Shown here in pieces: positions 52,705 to 60,150 of a DNA stretch of 64,000 bases. Position numbers and translations under genes: made by a program. This DNA is from a virus. The notes under the pieces were generated by a model. That model did no database searches. It saw nothing but the letters and a program-made list of their open reading frames with translations, and was not told the DNA's origin. The DNA is taken from IMG/VR virus record IMGVR_UViG_3300042987_001940, positions 62,001 to 126,000 of that record. The stretch is one strand, 5' to 3'. Position 1 is the stretch's first letter. The number at the start of each line of letters is the position of its first letter.

Positions 52705-53777
52705 TTAATAACTCGCAGGAGAATAGTATCTTTATTAATACGACCAGTCAATTTAGATTCAACAGCACGAATATCACCAAGAACATTACGCAGAAATACT
52801 TTACCACCAGAAATAACTTCAGGAAGAATCTGTTCAGGTTTTCGAAGTTTCTTATGCGTAGATTTGCTTTCGGTAAAATTCAAAATGGTCGAACCTTTGA
52901 CAGAAAGACCTGATGCATCATCTGCATTATAACAACCGAGTTTACGTGTTTTCGTATTATAAATCCACAATTGAGATTTACCAATAATTTCAGTAGGGTC
53001 AATTGATGTCAATTTCAAATCAGCAAACTTTTTGCTATACTTGAGTTTTGCAATCAATTGTTCTGGTGTCTTTTGTTTACGTTTACGAGGTTTACGATTT
53101 TGTTTTGATTCACCAGAAATTTTAATTGCATCATTAACAATCAAATCACAATAAGCAATAATTTTCTTAATCTCTGATTTAGAATAACAGGAATATGCTT
53201 CCAATATTTGTTCATCATCCGTAGTCAAAGTATCTTGAAATTGGTCACGAATTTGTTTGAACAATTCGATGATTTTCTTGGCATGCATTGCTTTTGTTGA
53301 CATGTCCAACATAATAGCATACGGCGAAGGAACTACTTTGAATTTACTCAAAATATATTCGTCAACAGAACCTTCCAATTCGCCACAAATAAGATTGATA
53401 CGTTCATTCAATTTATCTTGAATAGAGAACGTAGTTTTTTCTACTTTTACGTTATTCTTTTTTTCAGATTTGACTTGTTTTACAACATTATAAATGAATG
53501 AGTCGAAATTCTTTTGATTTTTAGGCAAAAGAGAACCACCGTTGGTAAGAATACGACAAACCCATCCAAAAGTGGTAGAATAATTCTTTACGACTTCGGA
53601 TGCATCAATCTTGTGTTTCTTTTTAAGAAAATCACTGGCGTATTTGTATGCCGTCTTATTGTCTTTATTTTGCGAATACCAATTCAATGTCTGAATCAGT
53701 TCCGTTTCAGACAATTGTTTAGAAAACTTGGGTTCACTACCAGAAAATGCAAGATTAGCATCCAGAAGGCGTTTCAA
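52701..53777 (-). CDS. Conserved phage protein of unknown function
   Basis: 358 aa. N-terminal helical region (FSKQLSETELIQTLNWYSQN with TFGWVCRILTNGGSLLPKN) and a C-terminal part with a basic run (KQNRKPRKRKQKTPEQLIAK) followed by LWIYNTKTRKLGCYNADDAS, a beta segment. I associate this with a conserved protein of cyanophage-type T4 relatives. No catalytic motif is clear; nucleic-acid binding is plausible from the basic stretch. Confidence 0.6.
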   Translation of the reverse strand: MKRLLDANLAFSGSEPKFSKQLSETELIQTLNWYSQNKDNKTAYKYASDFLKKKHKIDASEVVKNYSTTFGWVCRILTNGGSLLPKNQKNFDSFIYNVVKQVKSEKKNNVKVEKTTFSIQDKLNERINLICGELEGSVDEYILSKFKVVPSPYAIMLDMSTKAMHAKKIIELFKQIRDQFQDTLTTDDEQILEAYSCYSKSEIKKIIAYCDLIVNDAIKISGESKQNRKPRKRKQKTPEQLIAKLKYSKKFADLKLTSIDPTEIIGKSQLWIYNTKTRKLGCYNADDASGLSVKGSTILNFTESKSTHKKLRKPEQILPEVISGGKVFLRNVLGDIRAVESKLTGRINKDTILLRVIK

Positions 53778-54054
53778 TTAAATCTCCATAATTAATATTT
53801 TGAGCATACGAAATCAAGCAAATACCATCATCAGTTTCTTCATAAATCTGTGAAGTGATTTTTGCCTGTTTTAGTGCGCTTTCATAGTTTTCAAAAACTT
53901 TACTATTACCAAAAACTTCAGCAGCCACTTTTCCATTAACTTCATGACGAATATTGTAGCATTCATCCTCAACAATGTCAACAAGCGAATAATAACGGTC
54001 GGAATAGGCAACACGGTACCCATCCGACGTTTTTAGTATATAAATTCCGTTCAT
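53755..54054 (-). CDS. Hypothetical protein with likely leaderless mRNA
   Basis: 99 aa from the ATG at 54054 (MNGIYILKTSDGYRVAYSDR). Longer readings would need TTG codons that lie inside the -35 box, so I reject them. A perfect promoter (54062-54090) puts the transcription start at or one base before this ATG, and there is no Shine-Dalgarno sequence. Beta-rich; no known domain. Overlaps the downstream gene start by 23 bp. Confidence 0.6.
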   Translation of the reverse strand: MNGIYILKTSDGYRVAYSDRYYSLVDIVEDECYNIRHEVNGKVAAEVFGNSKVFENYESALKQAKITSQIYEETDDGICLISYAQNINYGDLIETPSGC

Positions 54055-54061
54055 ATGATAT

Positions 54062-54090
54062 ATTATAACAAATTCAGCACTGTTTGTCAA
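54062..54090 (-). promoter_or_regulatory. Perfect sigma70 promoter (TTGACA-17-TATAAT), leaderless start
   Basis: -35 TTGACA at 54085-54090, 17-bp spacer, -10 TATAAT at 54062-54067. Only seven bases separate the -10 from the ATG at 54054, so the transcript would begin on or next to the start codon. Confidence 0.82.
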
Positions 54091-54117
54091 CAACTTTTAA
54101 GTCATTGATATATAAGA

Positions 54118-54735
54118 CTATTTTGCCAACGGGTTATCCAATGCTTTTTTAATCTTATCATCAACTTCCTTTCTTACATTACGGAATTGATTGTCCATAT
54201 CTCTTTGGACTTGTGTTATTGCTCTTTCAGATGATTTGATGGTTTCATTAATTGCTCTTTCAGATGTTTTCATAGAATCATTAATTTCTTTTTGTGTTTG
54301 TTTCATTTCACGATTTGCAGCATTAATACCATCCATTGTTTCACGCTGAATTTGTCTGTTTGACCTTTCAACATTTTCAACAACACTTTCAAGACGACGG
54401 ATATCTTGTTTTAAATCAGTCTTAATATCTTGTGTATATTGTGTTCCTTTTTCTGAATTTTGTTGGACCAATTCTAATTTCTTATTAATTTCAGTAAGGT
54501 CTGGTGTCACATATTCAGCAATTTTCTTTTTCATACTCTGATAGTCTTTATAGACTTCAAATGCACCATAAAGTCCACCAAGAGTTGATGATATGATTGT
54601 AAAAGCAACCATCAATTTTGCAGGTGTAAATTCATATCCACCAATACTAATTACAGTATCTTTGCTGGCATATTTTTTGACAGCAGCATCCATTTCATCT
54701 ATTTTTTTATTTACATCTTTGATTTCTTCTGCCAT
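54118..54735 (-). CDS. Membrane-anchored coiled-coil protein
   Basis: 205 aa. One membrane segment at ~38-62 (FTPAKLMVAFTIISSTLGGL) precedes a long coiled coil (~90-195) with near-heptad repeats (SERAINETIKSSERAITQVQ). Ribosome site AAAAGGAAAAAAG. First downstream partner of the secreted/membrane cluster; may bridge membranes in lysis or adsorption (inference). Confidence 0.55.
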   Translation of the reverse strand: MAEEIKDVNKKIDEMDAAVKKYASKDTVISIGGYEFTPAKLMVAFTIISSTLGGLYGAFEVYKDYQSMKKKIAEYVTPDLTEINKKLELVQQNSEKGTQYTQDIKTDLKQDIRRLESVVENVERSNRQIQRETMDGINAANREMKQTQKEINDSMKTSERAINETIKSSERAITQVQRDMDNQFRNVRKEVDDKIKKALDNPLAK

Positions 54736-54773
54736 TTTACTTTTTTCCTTTTAAATTTACCAATGATAATATC

Positions 54774-55334
54774 TTAACATATTATATGACCAAAACAAAA
54801 ATACCATTTATGCCAAGTAGTAGTAAAAAAGACTACTAGCCATATAATACCTATAAAAAAACTCCAAATAAATGTTGCTATGAATAAACCTGAAATCGCA
54901 TCTTTTATATTTTGTATAAATTGACGACGTTTTTCTATTTTATATTCAATCGCTCGTCGTTCATCACGCAAAACTTTTTCTCTTGAATGTATAATTTCAG
55001 CACGTATTTTACACATTCTATTATACATCTCAAGTTTACCTTGCATTGCAAACATATTTTTTAATTCTTGTTCAGCGGCTCTTAATTCTTCTGCACGTAA
55101 AACACAATCCATCGCAATTGCTGTCGCTGATTTATCTCCAGATTTTTTTGGGTCTTTTCTAACAGCTTCAGCTTCTTTTGCAGCGGCTTCAACTTCACCT
55201 TGCGCTGTAAAAAAATTACTTAATTCTTTACCCATAGAAGCGATATCATGTCCTACATTTATAGCTTCTTTAATAAAACTTACGGCTTGTTTAGCACCAG
55301 CTACAGCTAAACCTATAGAAACTGGGTCAATCAT
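54774..55334 (-). CDS. Membrane protein with Ala/Glu-rich helical domain
   Basis: 186 aa. N-terminal hydrophobic stretch (IDPVSIGLAVAGAKQAVSF), a helical Ala/Glu/Arg-rich middle and one or two C-terminal membrane segments (~147-175: GLFIATFIWSFFIGIIWLVV) ending FCFGHIIC. Overlaps the start of the 500-aa secreted gene by four bases. Similar proteins occur next to the same secreted proteins in freshwater-type T4-like phages (recollection). Function unknown. Confidence 0.5.
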   Translation of the reverse strand: MIDPVSIGLAVAGAKQAVSFIKEAINVGHDIASMGKELSNFFTAQGEVEAAAKEAEAVRKDPKKSGDKSATAIAMDCVLRAEELRAAEQELKNMFAMQGKLEMYNRMCKIRAEIIHSREKVLRDERRAIEYKIEKRRQFIQNIKDAISGLFIATFIWSFFIGIIWLVVFFTTTWHKWYFCFGHIIC

Positions 55335-56833
55335 TCTGCTATTTTATACTGACTATCAACCATTTCAGACCACCTAGATTCACTAGCGCCACCCAATCTA
55401 CGCAATATGCTTCTATTATCAACATTATCTTTAGTATATTTTTTCATCATTTCACGTTCATTAATATCACGTATCATTGAATTATTATATGCTGAGAATC
55501 CTGGAACATACCCCATCAAACCCAGTAAAGCAGTTTGAGTTTCCATCTGTGCTTCCATTGATGTTGCACCACCAGCTTGTTTAGCTATTTGTTTTGCTTT
55601 TTCTGTTGCGGCAGCTTTTGCATCAGATTTACTTTCGGCTTTTTTTTCTATACTAGCAACAGTATTTTCTGTTTTCTTTGTTTCTTGTTTTTGTTCTGTT
55701 GATTGTGATACTGGTGCAGAAGTTGTTGTATTATTTTGTGCTGCTGGTGCTGGTGCAGGCGCAATAACAGATGTAACAGAAGTTACTGATGTTGGACTTG
55801 TTGATGAAGTGGTCGATGATGTAGTTGTCGCAACAGATACGGGATTTGTTATTGTTGTAACAGGGTCAGTAACAGCAGATGTGGTTACTGTAGTTGTTGA
55901 TTGTGTTGTATTTGTTGTCGTTAATTGTTTTGTTGCATACGCGGTTGAGTAATTAGGACACGACCTATCATACAATCCATTTAAATTACATTGCTGTGAT
56001 TTATATGCTTCTGCATAACCAGGACAATTAGAATTATACAATGGATTTATTGAACATTGTTGATTAAAGTATGCTTGTGCATAACCAGGACAATCGGTAG
56101 CAAAAAGAGGATTAATTGAACATTGTTGGTCATGATATGCTTGTAAATAACCAGGACATGATTGATTGTATAATGGATTTGCATTACATTGTTGATTCAA
56201 ATATGCTTGTGCATAACCAGGACAGCTTGGACTTGATAATGGATTAGAAGAACAAGCATCAAATGTATAATTTAAAGATAGAGATGGATTTCTTACTTGT
56301 GGTCCATAATATCCAGCCCAAAAGCGATTATCTTTGCCTGTAAAGTTTAAAGAAAAATTAGAAATACTTGATGCCAATAAACCAGAATTAGCAAAAGTTT
56401 CGGTACCACTAATTGTTGTCCAATCAGTTGTTGTGCCTAATGACCAATTTTTTGAATGTAGAGAAGTTCCATTAGTTGCAGCAAAATTTACTGATGCTGA
56501 TAATGTTCCTGCTGAAGTTCCTTGATTAATATAATCCCAAGAATAATTATAACCTTGTATTGTCATTCCACTATTCTGAAGTGCTTGGCTAAAAGCATAT
56601 GTCAGTGCTACTGTCTTTTGACTGTAACCAAAATAGATGGTATTATTTGTAGAATTATAACCTGGTATAGAACCACCAGAAAAACCACCACCCGTCCCAG
56701 TATAATTTGTAGTGCCACCCAATGTCAATTGAGCATTACCTACAGTAGGATTTACTAGATTTGGAGAAACACCAGATTGTGCAAATACGGCACTTGCAAT
56801 AATACAAAACAACAACAGTAGAATTTTTTTCAT
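55331..56833 (-). CDS. Secreted repeat protein with Cys-pair repeats
   Basis: 500 aa. Signal peptide (KKILLLLFCIIASAVFAQ). Residues ~20-190 form a beta-rich domain. ~191-310 hold about five repeats of the type CPGYxxAYxxQQCxxNPLYxxx with two cysteines each. Then comes a Ser/Thr-rich linker, an Ala/Lys-rich helix and a C-terminal region (YVPGFSAYNNSMIRDINERE). The cysteine pairs suggest disulfides in the periplasm or on the cell surface. No catalytic motif. Could be an envelope-remodelling or superinfection-exclusion protein (inference). Confidence 0.6.
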   Translation of the reverse strand: MKKILLLLFCIIASAVFAQSGVSPNLVNPTVGNAQLTLGGTTNYTGTGGGFSGGSIPGYNSTNNTIYFGYSQKTVALTYAFSQALQNSGMTIQGYNYSWDYINQGTSAGTLSASVNFAATNGTSLHSKNWSLGTTTDWTTISGTETFANSGLLASSISNFSLNFTGKDNRFWAGYYGPQVRNPSLSLNYTFDACSSNPLSSPSCPGYAQAYLNQQCNANPLYNQSCPGYLQAYHDQQCSINPLFATDCPGYAQAYFNQQCSINPLYNSNCPGYAEAYKSQQCNLNGLYDRSCPNYSTAYATKQLTTTNTTQSTTTVTTSAVTDPVTTITNPVSVATTTSSTTSSTSPTSVTSVTSVIAPAPAPAAQNNTTTSAPVSQSTEQKQETKKTENTVASIEKKAESKSDAKAAATEKAKQIAKQAGGATSMEAQMETQTALLGLMGYVPGFSAYNNSMIRDINEREMMKKYTKDNVDNRSILRRLGGASESRWSEMVDSQYKIAE

Positions 56834-57286
56834 TTATTTTTCTTTAACTGCTACTGGTTTTCTTGCTGGTTCTTTATCCCATATTTCTTTTGCTTCTTCA
56901 CCAATTTTACCATCAATAGGACATGGTGTTCCTGCATTCATCATTGCATCAAATACCCGTCTGTCTTGACATAATGTAGCAACAGCAGCAACCTTCATTC
57001 CCATATCAAATAAATTTTTTGCTAATTTGATTCGTTCGCAATTAAAATCACGTGCCATTGAACCAAAAGACAAACCTAAAATTTGTGTTTGAACAGCACC
57101 CGAAGCACCGACGGTACACACATCATTATTGATTGTGCTTATAGCTGGTGCAATTGCTGTTGGTGGAGGAGATTTTACTGTCGTATCAGATTTGGTATAT
57201 GCAGTAGATTCAGTAACTATAGGCTGTGCTATAGAAATACCTGATACTAAAATAAAAAATAGAGTAGTTAATATCTTTTTAGACAT
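56834..57286 (-). CDS. Secreted protein with conserved Cys residues
   Basis: 150 aa. Signal peptide (ILTTLFFILVSGISIAQ). The mature part has NDVCTVGASGAVQTQILGLS with four cysteines (C57, C82, C105, C122 by count) and an NCERIKLAKNLFDMGMKVAA helix, a pattern recurring in T4-like phages of freshwater bacteria as I recall. Starts ~70 bp downstream of a TATAAATA late-type element. Directly upstream of and coupled with the 500-aa secreted gene (1-bp spacing). Confidence 0.6.
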   Translation of the reverse strand: MSKKILTTLFFILVSGISIAQPIVTESTAYTKSDTTVKSPPPTAIAPAISTINNDVCTVGASGAVQTQILGLSFGSMARDFNCERIKLAKNLFDMGMKVAAVATLCQDRRVFDAMMNAGTPCPIDGKIGEEAKEIWDKEPARKPVAVKEK

Positions 57287-57356
57287 TTTTGTTAGTTTCC
57301 TTTATATTTTTATAACGAAAACAACAAAAAAATAATCTAAATCAATATAACTACTC

Positions 57357-57364
57357 TATTTATA
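57357..57364 (-). promoter_or_regulatory. Candidate T4-type late promoter (TATAAATA)
   Basis: Exact TATAAATA on the minus strand, ~70 bp before the ATG at 57286 and overlapping the 3' end of tRNA-Arg(UCU). It would drive the secreted/membrane cluster as late genes. Confidence 0.45.
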
Positions 57365-57442
57365 TGGCGCGGCTGGAGGGATTCGAACCCCCGACCTGAC
57401 GGGTAGAAGCCGTCTGCACTAAATCCACTGTGCTACAGCCGC
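57363..57442 (-). tRNA. tRNA-Arg (anticodon UCU)
   Basis: Cloverleaf with acceptor GCGGCTG/CAGCCGC, anticodon loop CTTCTAC (UCU), T-loop TTCGAAT and encoded CCA. Decodes AGA/AGG. Last tRNA of the array in transcription direction. Its 3' end overlaps the late promoter element by two bases. Confidence 0.93.
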
Positions 57443-57457
57443 CTAATTAGGATTATT

Positions 57458-57534
57458 TGGTGCCTCAGGCGGGAGTCGAACCCGCAAAATTCTGATTTTG
57501 AGTCAGACACGTATGCCAATTCCGTCACCGAGGC
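57458..57534 (-). tRNA. tRNA-Leu (anticodon CAA), short variable arm
   Basis: Acceptor GCCTCGG/CTGAGGC, anticodon loop CTCAAAA (CAA), T-arm GCGGG TTCGACT CCCGC, CCA encoded. Leu tRNAs normally carry a long variable arm, but here only ATTTT separates anticodon stem and T stem. Its class II-type D-arm (ACGGAATTGGCATACGT) is retained. Decodes UUG. Confidence 0.85.
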
Positions 57535-57539
57535 AAATC

Positions 57540-57616
57540 TGGTGGGCCCACTAGGACTTGAACCTAGAGTCAACAAATTATGAGTTTGCTGCTTTAACCA
57601 ATTAAGCTATGGGCCC
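57540..57616 (-). tRNA. tRNA with CAU anticodon (Ile2 or elongator Met)
   Basis: Acceptor GGGCCCA/TGGGCCC, loop CTCATAA (CAU), T-loop TTCAAGT, CCA encoded. The body resembles tRNA-Ile2, whose CAU becomes lysidine-modified to read AUA (GTTCAAGTCC T-arm), but Met elongator cannot be excluded. One of three CAU tRNAs in the array. Confidence 0.88.
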
Positions 57617-57622
57617 AATCCC

Positions 57623-58159
57623 TTATTGTGTAGATTTCAAATAATCTAACAAAGATTCAGGACTACTTTTATCATAAGGGTCTGAACCATAGTTATCTTC
57701 ACGACCATCTTCAACAAAGAGTTTTTCACGAACCATGTCAGTTAAAATAGCAGCATAACGATGGCTACGCATACCAAATCCAATTTTACTCTTACTAACA
57801 AGCATACCCATCAACCGAGTAAAATCACCATTACCATCAGGCAACATTTTAACTTTCTTAATACCCAATTGTTGTGCCCATGCATTCATTACAAAAGCAT
57901 CATTAACACTAATACAATAAATTTCATCAATACCCAAAGCTTTAAATTCATCATACATAGATTCAAAACCAGGTAATTGATAAGTGCTACATGTTGGTGT
58001 AAAAGCACCAGGTAAACTAAAAATAATTACACGCTTACCACCAAAAAGTTCTTGACTGGTTTTTTCAACAAATTTTCCACCAATAGGACAAGTTCCCTCT
58101 TGTGGAGCAACATCACCTTCACGACACATAAAAGTTACATTAGGTGCATAATATGGCAT
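57623..58159 (-). CDS. Peroxiredoxin (Prx5-type)
   Basis: 178 aa. VIIFSLPGAFTPTCSTYQLP has the peroxidatic Cys in the PGAFTPTCS motif. EIYCISVNDAFVMNAWAQQL and the C-terminal SDPYDKSSPESLLDYL complete a Prx5/AhpE-like protein. It reduces peroxides with a thiol partner. It lies between tRNAs, 7 bp from tRNA(CAU) and ~20 bp from tRNA-Leu, so transcription is shared with them. Similar genes occur in marine T4-like phages, where they may protect against oxidative stress in infected cells (inference). Confidence 0.82.
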   Translation of the reverse strand: MPYYAPNVTFMCREGDVAPQEGTCPIGGKFVEKTSQELFGGKRVIIFSLPGAFTPTCSTYQLPGFESMYDEFKALGIDEIYCISVNDAFVMNAWAQQLGIKKVKMLPDGNGDFTRLMGMLVSKSKIGFGMRSHRYAAILTDMVREKLFVEDGREDNYGSDPYDKSSPESLLDYLKSTQ

Positions 58160-58179
58160 ATTCTATCTCCTTAAAATTT

Positions 58180-58262
58180 TGGTGCGAGAGGCGGGAATCG
58201 AACCCGCAAGCCGAAGCGAGGCATTTTAAGTGCCTTGTGTTTGCCTATTTCACCACTCTCGC
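58180..58262 (-). tRNA. tRNA-Leu (anticodon UAA)
   Basis: Acceptor GCGAGAG/CTCTCGC, loop CTTAAAA (UAA), variable arm CGCTTCGGCTT with a GC-TTCG-GC hairpin, T-arm GCGGG TTCGATT CCCGC, CCA encoded. Has a normal class II variable arm, in contrast to the two short-arm Leu tRNAs. Transcribed from the promoter at 58275-58303. Confidence 0.93.
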
Positions 58263-58274
58263 ATTCATAAAAAC

Positions 58275-58303
58275 ATTATACAGACAATTAATTTATTTGT
58301 CAA
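58275..58303 (-). promoter_or_regulatory. Perfect sigma70 promoter for tRNA-Leu(UAA) unit
   Basis: -35 TTGACA (58298-58303), 17-bp spacer, -10 TATAAT (58275-58280). About 12 bp from -10 to the tRNA 5' end. It overlaps the 3' end of an HNH-gene remnant. Confidence 0.82.
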
Positions 58304-58496
58304 TAGATTTCTTGCTTTTATTTCTTCCTCTGTAAGTGCTTGTTTGTGAATGACAATTTGGACAAATTATTCTTAAATTATCCAAATGATTATTATACTT
58401 ATTACCATCTATGTGGTCCAATTCAAAAGATAATTTTTTACCTAACCAATTATCAATACGACATATTTCACAATATATTTTTACAGCGGTAGGTCG
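58293..58496 (-). pseudogene. 5'-truncated HNH homing endonuclease remnant
   Basis: An open frame without a usable start codon encodes YCEICRIDNWLGKKLSFELD, HIDGNKYNNHLDNLRIICPN and CHSQTSTYRGRN: a complete HNH core (CxxC ... LDHIDG ... NLR ... CPNCH). An in-frame stop at 58497 cuts off the N-terminus, and only the sequence RPTAVKI precedes the core. It looks like a decayed homing endonuclease gene inside the tRNA array. A promoter is embedded in its last codons. Confidence 0.65.
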
Positions 58497-58499
58497 TTA

Positions 58500-58581
58500 G
58501 CCTACGATAAGGACTTATTGCGCGATGCCTTATTAGCTTGCCCAAAGGCGTTTATAACTAACACTTGTCAACGCTGTATTC
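58500..58581 (-). other. Structured spacer between tRNA-Phe and the HNH remnant
   Basis: The spacer can form three small hairpins in series on the minus strand: GCGTT/AACGC, GCCTT/AAGGC and GTAGG/CCTAC (loop CTAACGA). No gene, promoter or terminator recognised. May help tRNA processing or be the remains of the lost 5' part of the HNH gene. Confidence 0.35.
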
Positions 58582-58657
58582 TGGTGCAACCTCGTGGAGT
58601 TGAACCACGTTCCGACGCTCTTCAGGCGCCCGCTATGACCGCATCAGCTAAGGTTGC
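58582..58657 (-). tRNA. tRNA-Phe (anticodon GAA)
   Basis: Acceptor GCAACCT/AGGTTGC, loop CTGAAGA (GAA), T-arm CGTGG TTCAACT CCACG, CCA encoded. Reads UUC/UUU. Confidence 0.93.
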
Positions 58658-58662
58658 AAAAC

Positions 58663-58736
58663 TGGTGCTGCTACCAAGAATCGAACTTGGGATACAACTT
58701 TACCAAAGTTGTGGTATGCCATTTACCTATAGCAGC
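58663..58736 (-). tRNA. tRNA-Thr (anticodon GGU)
   Basis: Acceptor GCTGCTA/TAGCAGC, loop TTGGTAA (GGU), T-arm CCAAG TTCGATT CTTGG, CCA encoded. Reads ACC/ACU. A second Thr tRNA (UGU) is at 61831. Confidence 0.93.
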
Positions 58737-58741
58737 AAAAC

Positions 58742-58816
58742 TGGTACCTCGAAACGGGATCGAACCGCTGACCTTCTCCTTGTAAGGGAGTTACTCTACC
58801 GCTGAGTTATCGAGGC
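58742..58816 (-). tRNA. tRNA-Val (anticodon UAC)
   Basis: Acceptor GCCTCGA/TCGAGGT with a G-U first pair, loop CTTACAA (UAC), T-loop TTCGATC, CCA encoded. Its 5' 26 nt overlap the 3' end of the metallophosphoesterase gene, whose stop codon is in the D-arm. Confidence 0.92.
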
Positions 58817-59321
58817 TTTGTTCTTTTATTCTTTTCATAACATCTTCGAACAGAATGGGTTTAAAATCAGTCTGTTCAACACAAACACAATGATACCAAG
58901 GGTCATTTATTTTTCTTGCGTGAAGATGACCATGAATGTTTCCAACAAATCTTCCTTTACTATCAGGATGAACTGGTATATGACTAAGTATAAAATTGTT
59001 CATGACATGATACCCACGAACATCACGAAAATATTCTGTGTATTCATTTAATCTGAATATATCGTGATTACCTTTTATTAATACTTTATCACCGTTTAAT
59101 CTTGATAATGTTTTTAATGCTTTACGATTAATAACAACATCACCAAGATGATAAACTTTGTCTGTTGGCTTTACTGTTTCGTTCCAACGCTTAATCATTT
59201 CTTCATCCATATCCGCTGGATTATCCCACGGACGAAGTTTTGTTATTCCATCTTCTCTTAAAAATTGACATACACCGCGATGACCGAAGTGTGTGTCTGA
59301 AACTAAAAATACGCTTGGCAT
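58791..59321 (-). CDS. Calcineurin-like metallophosphoesterase
   Basis: 176 aa. The metal-binding motifs are in order: SDTHFGH, LGDVV, KGNHD, LSHIPVH and NIHGHLH. This matches small phage metallophosphoesterases. The substrate could be a nucleotide or nucleic acid. The last nine codons and the stop lie inside the 5' part of tRNA-Val, so RNase P processing would destroy the mRNA end. Upstream is tRNA-His. Confidence 0.82.
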   Translation of the reverse strand: MPSVFLVSDTHFGHRGVCQFLREDGITKLRPWDNPADMDEEMIKRWNETVKPTDKVYHLGDVVINRKALKTLSRLNGDKVLIKGNHDIFRLNEYTEYFRDVRGYHVMNNFILSHIPVHPDSKGRFVGNIHGHLHARKINDPWYHCVCVEQTDFKPILFEDVMKRIKEQSLDNSAVE

Positions 59322-59334
59322 AATATTCTTTCTT

Positions 59335-59410
59335 TGGGGTGACTAGAGAGGATTGAACTCTCACTACCTGGTTCACAGCCAAGTATGCAGACCACTACAT
59401 TATAGCCACC
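59335..59410 (-). tRNA. tRNA-His (anticodon GUG) with encoded G-1
   Basis: The 5' end has the extra G (59410) that pairs with C73 (59338). Acceptor GTGGCTA/TAGTCAC, loop CTGTGAA (GUG), T-arm TTCAATC, CCA encoded. The G-1:C73 pair is the His identity element. Confidence 0.92.
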
Positions 59411-59411
59411 A

Positions 59412-59525
59412 TTAATCTTTTCTATAAAATTTTGCTTGTTTTTCTCGTCCGTCTTGGAATCCTTTTTTATATGTGAAGATTCCTATTAGACTTCCTAAGA
59501 TAAAACCTAAAATAAATTTTCTCAT
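59412..59525 (-). CDS. Small membrane protein
   Basis: 37 aa with one membrane segment (KFILGFILGSLIGIFTY) and a charged tail (KKGFQDGREKQAKFYRKD). It lies exactly between tRNA-Arg(CCU) and tRNA-His, ending one base from the tRNA-His 5' end. No ribosome site is visible because the tRNA 3' end is directly upstream, so translation is uncertain. Confidence 0.4.
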   Translation of the reverse strand: MRKFILGFILGSLIGIFTYKKGFQDGREKQAKFYRKD

Positions 59526-59530
59526 AATAT

Positions 59531-59606
59531 TGGTACCCCCGACAGGATTCAAACCTGTGACTTTCTCGTTAGGACCGAGACACTCTGTTCGCTGAGTTAC
59601 GGGGGT
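59531..59606 (-). tRNA. tRNA-Arg (anticodon CCU) with A19-U56 covariation
   Basis: Acceptor ACCCCCG/CGGGGGT, loop GTCCTAA (CCU), CCA encoded. The T-loop is TTTGAAT, so C56 is U, and the D-loop AGCGAACA has A at position 19, so the tertiary pair G19-C56 becomes A19-U56. Decodes AGG. Confidence 0.88.
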
Positions 59607-59607
59607 A

Positions 59608-60150
59608 TTATTTTTTACGAACTATTAATGTTTCGTAAGTGTATAATTGAAAACGATTTTCTTTCTTTTTCAAATCTAATTCATCTAAATCCAAATAATC
59701 ATGTTTATAATATTGACGATAAGAATCAAAAAGATACAATCTGTTTTGTTTTAAATTTACTTTTGTTGCTACAGTCCAATGATGAAGTGGCTCACCGACT
59801 GAAATTATTGCAACACTATTTTTACCATCAATTTCTTCGTTTAAACAAGAAATGTATTCATATGCATCTTCAAAATCATCATCTTGATATAAAACTTTAA
59901 AATTTATATCAGAAAAACCTCTTTCATAATTTACAACATGTTTCATCAAATCTACAACATTTTCAAAATATGTGCCTTCAATATACATCTTATGAAATGA
60001 GCGAGGCTTAGTCTTTACCAAATTTCTCAACAGCTTTTCAGCTTTTGTTGGAGATAAATCTGGTTTAAGATAATACAAAGCATTTATGATGGAATAAAAT
60101 CCACACATTCCATCAAGAATACCTTGCTGATATGCTTCACGTTTTTTCAT
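59608..60150 (-). CDS. Papain-fold (C39-like) cysteine hydrolase-like protein
   Basis: 180 aa. GILDGMCGFYSIINALYYLK has a Gln/Asp-Gly-x-Cys-Gly catalytic-cysteine helix (C16); SVGEPLHHWTVATKV supplies the His; LYLFDSYRQYY the Asp. This Cys-His-Asp order is that of papain-like C39/transglutaminase proteins. It could be a protease or amidase on a host target; no leader-peptide substrate or transporter is nearby. It stops two bases before tRNA-Arg(CCU). Confidence 0.55.
   Translation of the reverse strand: MKKREAYQQGILDGMCGFYSIINALYYLKPDLSPTKAEKLLRNLVKTKPRSFHKMYIEGTYFENVVDLMKHVVNYERGFSDINFKVLYQDDDFEDAYEYISCLNEEIDGKNSVAIISVGEPLHHWTVATKVNLKQNRLYLFDSYRQYYKHDYLDLDELDLKKKENRFQLYTYETLIVRKK

Noticed and set aside
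55000-56833. Long plus-strand frames opposite the secreted-protein genes
   Set aside because: Low-complexity antisense of Thr/Ser codons with no ribosome site or domain.
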